A DNA stretch of 17,252 nt. Origin: an uncultured Gemella sp. (lineage in GTDB: Bacteria; Bacillota; Bacilli; Staphylococcales; Gemellaceae). Below the pieces are notes generated by a model. That model ran no database searches. It was not told the DNA's origin and saw only the letters and a list, made by a program, of their open reading frames with translations. Each line of letters starts with the position of its first letter. Position 1 is the stretch's first letter. A program made the translations under genes and the position numbers. Below are positions 7,369 to 13,258 of the stretch, in pieces. The stretch spans positions 1 through 17,252 of the forward strand of contig USNF01000020.1 in assembly GCA_900555985.1 (NCBI GenBank), given 5' to 3'.

Positions 7369-8244
7369 CTATACATCCTTTCTCTTAGCTTTTAATTTTA
7401 ACTGTGGTAATGTAAGGAATAGTGCAATTACTAAAGCAGAAACTAATTTAAAATCATTTGCGCCTATTATATTTAATTTTAGTACCCCTACAAGTAATAA
7501 TCTATATATAATCGCTCCAAAAATTACACACGCTAATCGCGTTGTAAAACTTACATCCTTAAATACTACTTCGCCTATTATTATTGCCGCAAGTGCAACT
7601 ACAATAACTCCAATACCACTATTAACATCCGAGTATCCATTATTTTGCGCTAAAATCGCTCCAGCAAGCGAGATAATTCCATTGGCAAGCATAAGTCCTA
7701 AAATAGTCATTGTTTTTGTAGATATTCCTAAAGCTGTAGCCATCTTTTCATTATCACCTGTAGCTATTAAACTTTGCCCTAGTTCAGTTGCGAAAAACAA
7801 TGACATTGCTCCAATTATTATACATGATAATAAAAATCCTACAAGTACAGTATCATAATGAGTTGGTAAGTTTAAATTTTGTAACTTACTAAAAACTGTT
7901 TCTTTATTTATTAAACTTAAATTTGGTCTACCCATTATTCTTAAGTTTACCGATAATAAAGCAGTCATTGTCAAAATACCTGCTAATAAACTTGGTATTT
8001 TACACACTGTAATTAAAAAACCTGTAACTAATCCTGCAATCATACCAGCTAATATCGAAATTAACGTAGCAAGTATTGGATTAATACCATTATGAATACA
8101 AATAACACAAACTGCTGCCCCTAAGGGATAAGCTCCTTCAGTTGTCATATCAGCTATATTCAATACTCTAAAACTTATAAATAATCCAAGCGATAATATT
8201 CCCCAAAGCATCCCCTGAGAAATCGCTGAAACAATCAAATCCAT
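7369..8244 (-). CDS. trpY: ABC importer permease, TrpY-like
   Basis: A 291-residue membrane permease of the LivH-like type, with about eight to nine hydrophobic segments along the chain. The segment GQSLIATGDNEKMATALGIS (about 165-184) is the cytoplasmic coupling region expected to touch the ATPase. The early segment GLFISFRVLNIADMTTEGAYPLGA is typical of permeases partnered with ABC_sub_bind proteins. The C-terminus ends in the basic tail KLKAKRKDV. Start ATG at 8244 with AAAGAGG at 8251-8257. It is the middle gene, separated from the binding-protein gene by a 116-base gap that holds a strong hairpin (8310-8344) and homopolymer A/T runs just upstream of the ribosome site. Confidence 0.9.
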   Translation of the reverse strand: MDLIVSAISQGMLWGILSLGLFISFRVLNIADMTTEGAYPLGAAVCVICIHNGINPILATLISILAGMIAGLVTGFLITVCKIPSLLAGILTMTALLSVNLRIMGRPNLSLINKETVFSKLQNLNLPTHYDTVLVGFLLSCIIIGAMSLFFATELGQSLIATGDNEKMATALGISTKTMTILGLMLANGIISLAGAILAQNNGYSDVNSGIGVIVVALAAIIIGEVVFKDVSFTTRLACVIFGAIIYRLLLVGVLKLNIIGANDFKLVSALVIALFLTLPQLKLKAKRKDV

Positions 8245-8309
8245 CCTATACCTCTTTACTTTTTTTAAAAAAATTTTTTTAATAATATAAGCTCTCTATA
8301 CCCAATTAT

Positions 8310-8344
8310 TTTGGAGAGAAAGTTTTAAAAACTTACTCTCCAAA
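8310..8344 (-). other. Intercistronic mRNA hairpin between binding protein and permease
   Basis: A 16-position stem with a single mismatch, TTTGGAGAG/CTCTCCAAA outside and AAGTTT/AAACTT inside, has a 3-base loop. It starts 17 bases after the binding-protein stop codon. No T-run follows it on the minus strand, so it is unlikely to be an efficient terminator. It could protect the upstream message from 3' exonucleases so that the binding protein is made in excess over the permease, as in other binding-protein importers. Confidence 0.6.
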
Positions 8345-8360
8345 TATCATAACAAATTAA

Positions 8361-9365
8361 CTATTTTTTATCTACAACTTTTGCTTTTTCTTTAATATCA
8401 TTTGGAATTTCAATTCCTAGTTGTTTTGCCTTTGCTTCATTTAAGTAGATTACTCCTTCATTAGCAAGAGCTATTGGCATATTCTTAGTATCTTCACCTT
8501 TTAATACTTTAGCAACAACTTTAGCAGTTTCAACACCTATTTTATATTGGTCAACACCTATTCCTAATACTCCACCATCTGCTACCATTGTATCTGCTGA
8601 AGGAAATACTGGAATTTTTTTAGCATCAGTAACTTTTACAACTGTTGACATTGCACTTGCTATTGTATTGTCAATTGGCACAAAAATTGCATCTGTTTCT
8701 GAAGCAAGACTTTCTGTAACTTGTTGAATATCATTCGTATTTGCAATACTTGATACTTTAACTTCTAATCCTAACTCTTTAGCAAGTTTTTCAGCTTCTT
8801 GTGCTTGTTTTACTGAGTTATCTTCACTTGCTGTGTATAATATACCTACTTTTTTCATTTTAGGTAAAACTTTTTTCATAATTTCTAATTGTTGTTTTAT
8901 AGGAGTTCTATCACTTACACCTGTAATATTATTTCCAGGTTTATCTTCTGATTTTATTAATCCTGCTTCAACCGGATAAGTTATACCTGCCATTATAATA
9001 GGTTTATCTTTTGTTGCATTTGATAGTGATAAAGTAGCTGGTGTTGTTATACCTACTAGTATATCATTGTTATCAGAAACTAACTTTTGCCCCATACTTG
9101 CTAGGTTACTTTGGTCACCTTGAGCATTTTGAAGATCTATTTTTAAGTTATCTCCTACTTTATACCCTTCTTTTGCTAGTCCATCTTCTAAACCTTTATA
9201 AATCTGATCCAATGCTGGATGACTTAATAATTGAAGAACCCCAACTTTTACTTCTTTATTTTGTGCTTTATTAGTATCCTCTCCCTTATTATGAGAGTAA
9301 ATTCCATACCCTAAAACACAAACTATTAATAATGCGAATGCTATAAAAATTTTATTTAATTTCAT
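8361..9365 (-). CDS. trpX: ABC importer substrate-binding protein, TrpX-like
   Basis: A 334-residue extracytoplasmic binding protein of the ABC_sub_bind type. The N-terminal hydrophobic segment (about residues 5-23) is followed by a short Lys/Asn/Asp linker, and the binding domain begins near residue 39. The stretch VGVLQLLSHPALDQIYKGLEDGL and the pair TTPATLSLSNATKDKPI and GNNITGVSDRTPIKQQ match what I recall of streptococcal TrpX. The only Cys near the membrane segment, in LIVC, is a poor lipobox, so an uncleaved membrane anchor is more likely than a lipoprotein. ATG at 9365 with AAGGAG at 9374-9379. First structural gene of the importer operon, downstream of a long leader with a Trp-codon peptide and two terminators. 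The family plus that leader argue for tryptophan or a related indole compound as substrate. Confidence 0.88.
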   Translation of the reverse strand: MKLNKIFIAFALLIVCVLGYGIYSHNKGEDTNKAQNKEVKVGVLQLLSHPALDQIYKGLEDGLAKEGYKVGDNLKIDLQNAQGDQSNLASMGQKLVSDNNDILVGITTPATLSLSNATKDKPIIMAGITYPVEAGLIKSEDKPGNNITGVSDRTPIKQQLEIMKKVLPKMKKVGILYTASEDNSVKQAQEAEKLAKELGLEVKVSSIANTNDIQQVTESLASETDAIFVPIDNTIASAMSTVVKVTDAKKIPVFPSADTMVADGGVLGIGVDQYKIGVETAKVVAKVLKGEDTKNMPIALANEGVIYLNEAKAKQLGIEIPNDIKEKAKVVDKK

Positions 9366-9425
9366 TTTCTTATCTCCTTTTTTTGTTAATAATAAAATTT
9401 TATATTTTAAGAAGTGTATCCATAT

Positions 9426-9453
9426 AAAAAAACCACTAGTTACTATCTAGTGG
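9426..9453 (-). terminator. Leader terminator 2 of the Trp-type importer operon
   Basis: On the minus strand CCACTAG (9447-9453) and CTAGTGG (9433-9439) form a perfect 7-bp stem with a 7-base loop, followed directly by seven T. It is the second of two tandem intrinsic terminators ahead of the binding-protein gene. Its 5' arm repeats the sequence found at the end of the leader peptide frame (9602-9612). Confidence 0.8.
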
Positions 9454-9479
9454 CCCTTACATTCTTTAATAAATAAAAC

Positions 9480-9507
9480 AAAAAACCACCTAGATAACTC
9501 TATGTGG
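9480..9507 (-). terminator. Leader terminator 1 (attenuator) of the Trp-type importer operon
   Basis: On the minus strand CCACATAGA (9499-9507) and TCTAGGTGG (9486-9494) form a 9-position stem with one mismatch and a 4-base loop, followed by six T. Its 5' arm is also a perfect 9-base complement of TCTATGTGG at 9533-9541, so an antiterminator can replace it. Confidence 0.82.
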
Positions 9508-9538
9508 TCTTAATTATATCATCACAAATAATCCACAT
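9500..9538 (-). CDS. Possible second leader mini-frame (Met-Trp start)
   Basis: ATG at 9538 opens a 12-residue frame, MWIICDDIIKTT, whose stop TAG lies inside the 5' arm of terminator 1. AAGGAG at 9551-9556 sits 12 bases upstream, which is longer than ideal. Both the ATG and the Trp codon (9533-9535) lie in the antiterminator arm, and the Shine-Dalgarno lies in the loop of the competing hairpin, so structure would gate its translation. It may be fortuitous. Confidence 0.35.
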   Translation of the reverse strand: MWIICDDIIKTT

Positions 9539-9605
9539 AGATACTAACTTCTCCTTGAGAGTCGTATCTATGTTTAATAATAAAGAAACAAGATCGACTC
9601 TGTAT

Positions 9606-9662
9606 CTAGTGGCTTTGCCAACGAATATTCAGTTGTAAGATGTCAACACGATACAGTTTCAT
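9606..9662 (-). CDS. Leader peptide with a Trp codon, upstream of the TrpXYZ-type importer
   Basis: An 18-residue frame, MKLYRVDILQLNIRWQSH, starting at ATG 9662 with AAGGAG at 9674-9679 (11-base spacing) and stopping at TAG 9606-9608. It is the first frame on the transcript from the strong promoter at 9699-9727. The single Trp is codon 15 (9618-9620), four codons before the stop. The codons include CTG, GAC, ATC, AGC and CAC, which are rare in the surrounding AT-rich genes, so the nucleotide or peptide sequence appears constrained. The stop codon lies in a CCACTAGATAC word that recurs in the downstream terminator region. The simplest role is ribosome-position sensing of charged tRNA-Trp; a TnaC-like nascent-peptide sensor of free Trp is the alternative. 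I recall no named family for it. Confidence 0.75.
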   Translation of the reverse strand: MKLYRVDILQLNIRWQSH

Positions 9663-9698
9663 AAATCTTTTTTCTCCTTACTTTTAATTCTTGACTAC

Positions 9699-9727
9699 AT
9701 TATAACAACTGTTTTTTTTATTGTCAA
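9699..9727 (-). promoter_or_regulatory. Consensus sigma-A promoter of the leader and importer operon
   Basis: Perfect TTGACA (9722-9727), exactly 17 bases, and perfect TATAAT (9699-9704) with the TG of an extended -10. The expected start site is near 9692, giving a leader of about 328 nt before the binding-protein ATG. A full-consensus promoter implies that control is exerted after initiation. Confidence 0.9.
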
Positions 9728-10079
9728 TATATTTATTGAATTTAATTAAAAAAATTCTGAAAATTCTAAAACACTTTTTAAGATATTATATATTTAACGT
9801 TAATTGATTTATTTAATTTTTTATATTTTTTTTTTAGAAATATATTAACTAGCTTTTAAATTCCTATTTATTATAAGCCTTATATTTCTTTATGTTCTTA
9901 TTTTTCATCATTATGAAAAATAATTCGTTTTCATTTTCATAATATTCTTGACTAAGCAACTTAATCACCAAATCACCAAGCAAACCTTTGATATATCAAG
10001 TTTTATAATTAGCATTATTTTTTAATCCAAATAATATAAATAAAATTAATTATATATTATTTTCAGAAAATTTTCCCTA
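9728..10079. other. AT-rich intergenic region with several dyads, no gene seen
   Basis: About 350 bases between the importer promoter and the MFS promoter. No frame with a credible ribosome site was found. Short symmetric elements: TTAACGTTAA (9795-9804); TTTTTCAT/ATGAAAAA (9901-9908 and 9913-9920), whose second arm also lies within ATTATGAAAA/TTTTCATAAT (9910-9919 and 9934-9943); a tandem AATCACCA repeat (9963-9978); and the 12-bp palindrome TTGATATATCAA (9988-9999). These may be operators for the flanking divergent genes, or chance in AT-rich DNA. Confidence 0.4.
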
Positions 10080-10108
10080 TTGCAAAACTATTTTCATAGG
10101 AGTATTAT
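10080..10108 (+). promoter_or_regulatory. Predicted promoter of the MFS gene with an overlapping dyad
   Basis: TTGCAA (10080-10085), a 17-base spacer and TATTAT (10103-10108). An imperfect inverted repeat, CATAG...CTATG (10095-10118), is centred on the -10, a position where a repressor could block initiation. Confidence 0.5.
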
Positions 10109-10154
10109 AAGTACTATGTGATTTTTAAACTATATTTTAATTAGGAGAACTTTT

Positions 10155-11354
10155 ATGGATAGTCAGATACGTATTCAAAAAGAAAAATTATTTAATACAG
10201 GATTTATTACAATAACAACAATAAACTTTATTGTATTTCTAATATACTATTGTTTCGTTGTTATTACTGCAAAATTTGCAACATCAGAACTAGGTGCTAC
10301 CCCTGCTCAAGCCGGTTTTGCTGCAGGTATATATATTATTGGTACACTTATTGCCCGTCTTTATATCGGTAAAAAATTAGAACTTATCGGTCGTAAACAA
10401 ATGTTACGATTTGGAGCTATTATTTATTTATTAACTACTATTGCTTACCTTATTTCTACTAATATTATTATTTTAGATACTGTTAGATTTCTAAATGGGT
10501 TTGCATATGGTACTATTTCTACAGCAGCTAACGCTATTGTAACAGCATATATTCCAAAATCACGAAATGGTGAAGGAATTAACTATTATGGTTTAAGTAC
10601 TAGTTTAGCAGCAGCGATAGGGCCATTTATAGGTATATTATTATTACCAATTGTTGGTTTTAAATCAGTAATTATTCTTGCAATTGTTTTATCAATACTT
10701 GTAACTGTTGCTTGCTTCTTATTCCCAGTTCAAAATATTGAACTAACTGATGAACACAGAGAAACTCTTAACAGTTGGGCATTAAATACTTTTATAGAAT
10801 ATAAAGTACTATTTATTTCTATCGTTGCATTCCTTATTGGTTTATCATACTCAAGTGTCCTTGGATTCTTATCAATATACGCTGATAATTTAGGGCTTTC
10901 TACTGCGGGAGCATTCTTCTTTGTAGTATACGCTTTAATCATAACTTTAACAAGACCATTCGCAGGTCAAATCTTTGATGCTAAAGGTGAAAATGCAGTT
11001 ATGTATCCAAGTTTTCTTTTCCTTGCTATTGGATTATTAACACTAAGTTATACAACTACTAGCTTTATGTTATTACTATCTGGTGCATTAATCGGACTTG
11101 GTTATGGAACATTTATGTCAAATGGACAAGCTGTATGTTTAAAACTTGTTGAGCCTTCTAAAGTTAGTATTGCACTTTCAACTTACTTTATTGGACTAGA
11201 CCTTGGTCTTGGTTTTGGGCCTTATGCACTAGGTACTGTACATTCATTCCTTTCATACAGTGGTATTTATGTACTTTGTGCAGTATTAACTGTAGCAGTC
11301 GCAATTTTATATTCAATTTTCTACAAAGGAAACAGTGGAAAAACAATAAATTAA
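10155..11354 (+). CDS. Major facilitator superfamily (MFS) transporter, drug/H+ antiporter-like
   Basis: A 399-residue secondary transporter with about 12 hydrophobic segments in two halves and a central cytoplasmic stretch (about residues 190-212, TDEHRETLNSW). The loop between helices 2 and 3 reads RLYIGKKLELIGRKQMLRFG (about 68-87), a recognisable MFS motif A with the usual Asp missing and Gly-Arg-Lys retained. The helix 4-5 region has LNGFAYG and later AAAIGPFIGILLLP, motif-C-like, as in 12-helix efflux transporters such as the YfkF/YwoG type. The ATG at 10155 has TTAGGAG at 10141-10147. It is a single-gene unit divergent from the importer operon and closed by a perfect-palindrome terminator. 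Substrate unknown; efflux is more likely than uptake. Confidence 0.88.
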   Translation: MDSQIRIQKEKLFNTGFITITTINFIVFLIYYCFVVITAKFATSELGATPAQAGFAAGIYIIGTLIARLYIGKKLELIGRKQMLRFGAIIYLLTTIAYLISTNIIILDTVRFLNGFAYGTISTAANAIVTAYIPKSRNGEGINYYGLSTSLAAAIGPFIGILLLPIVGFKSVIILAIVLSILVTVACFLFPVQNIELTDEHRETLNSWALNTFIEYKVLFISIVAFLIGLSYSSVLGFLSIYADNLGLSTAGAFFFVVYALIITLTRPFAGQIFDAKGENAVMYPSFLFLAIGLLTLSYTTTSFMLLLSGALIGLGYGTFMSNGQAVCLKLVEPSKVSIALSTYFIGLDLGLGFGPYALGTVHSFLSYSGIYVLCAVLTVAVAILYSIFYKGNSGKTIN

Positions 11355-11362
11355 TAAAACTA

Positions 11363-11394
11363 AAAAGTACAAAGGAAATTTCCTTTGTACTTTT
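11363..11394. terminator. Bidirectional terminator, perfect 32-bp palindrome
   Basis: AAAAGTACAAAGGAAA followed by its exact reverse complement. T-rich sequence flanks it on both strands. It ends the MFS gene on the plus strand and the pyrophosphohydrolase operon on the minus strand, and its edge overlaps that operon's last stop codon (11393-11395). Confidence 0.9.
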
Positions 11395-11677
11395 ATTTTG
11401 CTTCTGGATAGCGTTTCGCTACATCTTCTAATTTTTCTTTTATTAATTCTTTTGGATCAAGATCCATATGATAACACATTGCTAAAGAATAAATAAGTAT
11501 ATCTGCTATTTCATAACTTACTTCTTTCTTATTATAATTATTTTCATTCCATTGAAAATGTTCTAATAGCTCAGCTGCTTCAATAATTATACTTTTTGCT
11601 AGACTACTTTCGCTATCATATTTATCCCAATTTCTCTTTTTTCTAAAGCTAGTAATAATTTCTTTAACTTCTTCCAT
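11393..11677 (-). CDS. MazG-like nucleotide pyrophosphohydrolase (DCTPP1/RS21-C6 type)
   Basis: A 94-residue all-helical protein of the MazG-like superfamily, which hydrolyses non-canonical or excess (d)NTPs to NMP and pyrophosphate. The start FRKKRNWDKY followed by SLAKSIIIEAAELLEHFQW closely parallels the DCTPP1 pattern. Metal-binding residues of the two EXXE/D motifs are E33, E36, E56 and D59 (EAAE and EIAD). The length equals a single MazG-fold unit. The ATG at 11677 has AAAGGGA upstream and starts 11 bases after the rsmA stop, so it is the third gene of rnmV-rsmA-this gene. A dNTP-cleaning role is inferred from the family; the exact substrate (dCTP or a modified nucleotide) is not readable. 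Confidence 0.85.
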   Translation of the reverse strand: MEEVKEIITSFRKKRNWDKYDSESSLAKSIIIEAAELLEHFQWNENNYNKKEVSYEIADILIYSLAMCYHMDLDPKELIKEKLEDVAKRYPEAK

Positions 11678-11688
11678 AACTATTCCCT

Positions 11689-12549
11689 TTATATCAAATC
11701 ATTATTTTTTAAATTATTATATAAGTTATAAAATTCTCTTAATGATAGAGTTTCACTTCTTCTTGTTGAATCTATTTCACTATCTAAACAAGAATTTTGA
11801 AGATCTTGCTTTTTATCTTTTCCATAACTTGAAATCAAATTATTCAACAATGTTTTTCTACGTTGAACAAAACAAGAACGAACAAATTTAAAGAATCTAT
11901 TATCAGCTTCAAACTCCTTCTCTTCTTTTGTCATAATCTTAACTACAGCACTTTCTACATTAGGAGCTGGAACAAATACTTTTTTAGGGACTGTAAATAA
12001 GTATTCCACATTTGTATAATAATTTAAAAGTATTGTTAATGAGTTATAATCTTTTGTTCCTACTTTTGCATTTAATCTGTTAGCTACCTCTCGTTGCATC
12101 ATTACTACATACCCATCTATTCTTTTAGTATTTTCAATTAAATGAGTTAGAATTGGTGTAGTAATATAATATGGTAAATTGGCAACTACCATAATTTTCT
12201 CACAGTCAGACATTTTTTCTTCAATTATCTTATCAACATCTACTTTTAATATATCACTATTTATTATTTCTACATTTGAATAATCAGCTAGAGTTTCTGA
12301 TAATATAGGTAATAATCTTCCATCAATTTCAAATGAAATTACTTTCTTTGCTTTTTTTGCCGCGGCTTCTGTTAATGAACCTATTCCAGGGCCAATTTCA
12401 ATTACTCCAACCTTATCATTTATTCCTGCTCCATCCACTATTCTATTTAGTATATTTGCATCTATTAAGAAGTTTTGTCCTAGGCTCTTCTTAAATGTAA
12501 AACCATGTTTCTTTAGAATCTCAAAAGTTTTCTTTGGTGTTCCTATCAT
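11689..12549 (-). CDS. rsmA: 16S rRNA dimethyladenosine transferase KsgA/RsmA
   Basis: An S-adenosylmethionine-dependent methylase that dimethylates the two adjacent adenosines in the 3'-terminal hairpin of 16S rRNA during small-subunit maturation. The 286-residue length is typical. Motifs: KSLGQNFLID (residues 21-30), SAM motif I EIGPGIGSLTE (51-61), acidic E74, D99 of the NSD segment, catalytic NLPYYI (124-129), and the C-terminal helical domain with FVQRRKTLLNNL. The ATG overlaps the rnmV stop codon by one base (TAATG), with AAAGGA inside the end of rnmV, so translation is coupled. It is unlikely to be an Erm resistance methylase: the N-terminus and the rnmV neighbour are those of chromosomal ksgA. 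Confidence 0.97.
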   Translation of the reverse strand: MIGTPKKTFEILKKHGFTFKKSLGQNFLIDANILNRIVDGAGINDKVGVIEIGPGIGSLTEAAAKKAKKVISFEIDGRLLPILSETLADYSNVEIINSDILKVDVDKIIEEKMSDCEKIMVVANLPYYITTPILTHLIENTKRIDGYVVMMQREVANRLNAKVGTKDYNSLTILLNYYTNVEYLFTVPKKVFVPAPNVESAVVKIMTKEEKEFEADNRFFKFVRSCFVQRRKTLLNNLISSYGKDKKQDLQNSCLDSEIDSTRRSETLSLREFYNLYNNLKNNDLI

Positions 12550-13100
12550 TATTTTTGTCCTTTACTTATAATTTTCATTTCTTTTATTAATCTATCTTTA
12601 GATATATTATACATATTCAACTTATTTAAAAGCTGTTTAGCATTAGTATAACCTATATTAATTCTTTCACATAACTGTTCTCTTAGAATTTTCGATGTTG
12701 CACCACCTACTAAACCTAATTCAATTAATAATTCATTTGTAATATCATTTTTAACTTCGCCCATAGGTGTATAGTGGTTTTTTATTGCAGCAATTATATC
12801 CTCTTTACTAGCGGCCTCAATTCCTATTTTCCCTTTGCTATCTACCGCTTTTTTATTGGAAATATAAGCATGTTTAGCAGTAGGGATATTTTTTTCTATA
12901 ATATTTCTAATCCTTTTACCTGCATAATCAGGATCTGTCAGTACAATTAAACCTCGTGTTTTCTCCAAGAAAATTAATCTTTCTATTTTCTTCTTAGTTA
13001 GAGCAGATCCATTAGTTTCAAAAGTATCACAATCAATAGCTTCTTTCACTCTATTTGTATCGTCTCTTCCCTCTACTACTATTATCTCTTTTATCTTCAT
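12549..13100 (-). CDS. rnmV: Ribonuclease M5, 5S rRNA maturase
   Basis: A 183-residue TOPRIM-domain nuclease that trims 5S rRNA precursor in low-GC Gram-positives, normally acting with ribosomal protein L18. The start MKIKEIIVVEGRDDTNRV is the family's canonical N-terminus. TOPRIM residues are the Glu of VVEGRDD and the Asp pair of LTDPDYAGKR. The frame extends 24 bases further to an ATG at 13124. That ATG has no ribosome site and coincides with the expected transcription start of the promoter at 13131-13139, whereas the ATG at 13100 has AAAGGA 7 bases upstream. So 13100 is chosen. First gene of the rnmV-rsmA-pyrophosphohydrolase operon; rnmV-rsmA adjacency is conserved in Firmicutes. Confidence 0.95.
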   Translation of the reverse strand: MKIKEIIVVEGRDDTNRVKEAIDCDTFETNGSALTKKKIERLIFLEKTRGLIVLTDPDYAGKRIRNIIEKNIPTAKHAYISNKKAVDSKGKIGIEAASKEDIIAAIKNHYTPMGEVKNDITNELLIELGLVGGATSKILREQLCERINIGYTNAKQLLNKLNMYNISKDRLIKEMKIISKGQK

Positions 13101-13130
13101 CTTTTTATCCTTTAAATTTTCCATCAGTAT

Positions 13131-13139
13131 ATTATACCA
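13131..13139 (-). promoter_or_regulatory. Predicted extended -10 promoter of the rnmV operon
   Basis: On the minus strand TGGTATAAT is an extended -10 with a perfect TATAAT (13131-13136). The -35 at the 17-base position is poor (AAGCAA). The implied start site near 13124 gives a leader of about 24 nt to the ATG at 13100. Confidence 0.6.
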
Positions 13140-13217
13140 TAATTAATTTATTTTTGCTTATTATTTTAAATTACATTTGTATTTTTCTAATCTTCAACAA
13201 TACTAAACTTTTATAAT

Positions 13218-13257
13218 AAAAAATCTCGTAGAATAAATAAACTCTACGAGATTTTTT
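13218..13257. terminator. Terminator of the mutM-yitT operon
   Basis: AAAAAATCTCGTAGA (13218-13232) pairs perfectly with TCTACGAGATTTTTT (13243-13257) around a 10-base loop. On the minus strand it follows the yitT stop codon directly and ends in a T-run. Its symmetric A/T tails would also work on the plus strand. Confidence 0.9.
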
Positions 13258-13258
13258 A

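Larger units (their letters stand above)
9480..9612 (-). promoter_or_regulatory. Probable ribosome-mediated Trp attenuator (competing leader stems)
   Basis: In RNA order: segment 1 AGAGTCG (9595-9601) pairs with CGACTCT (9558-9564); ACATAGATAC (9564-9573) pairs with GTATCTATGT (9535-9544); TCTATGTGG (9533-9541) pairs with CCACATAGA (9499-9507) as antiterminator; the last arm instead pairs with TCTAGGTGG as terminator. The leader-peptide end CCACTAGATAC (9602-9612) can also pair with 9533-9544 with one bulge. A ribosome with Trp codon 15 in its A site would reach to about 9607, leaving segment 1 free. One at the stop codon would cover it. This fits readthrough on Trp starvation. Caveat: the first two stems share only one base and could coexist as a pseudoknot, so exclusivity is inferred. 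Confidence 0.7.

Noticed and set aside
9366..9700. T-box riboswitch ahead of the Trp-type importer
   Set aside because: No AGGGTGGNACCGCG-like T-box sequence or specifier stem was found; instead there is a translated leader with local terminators.
9901..9943. Intrinsic terminator in the intergenic region
   Set aside because: The inverted repeats have no flanking gene end and no proper T-run, so an operator or chance is more likely.
11689..12549. Erm-type macrolide resistance methylase with the leader-peptide system nearby
   Set aside because: The motifs, N-terminus and rnmV neighbour identify chromosomal ksgA/rsmA, and the leader peptide is over 2 kb away on a different transcript.
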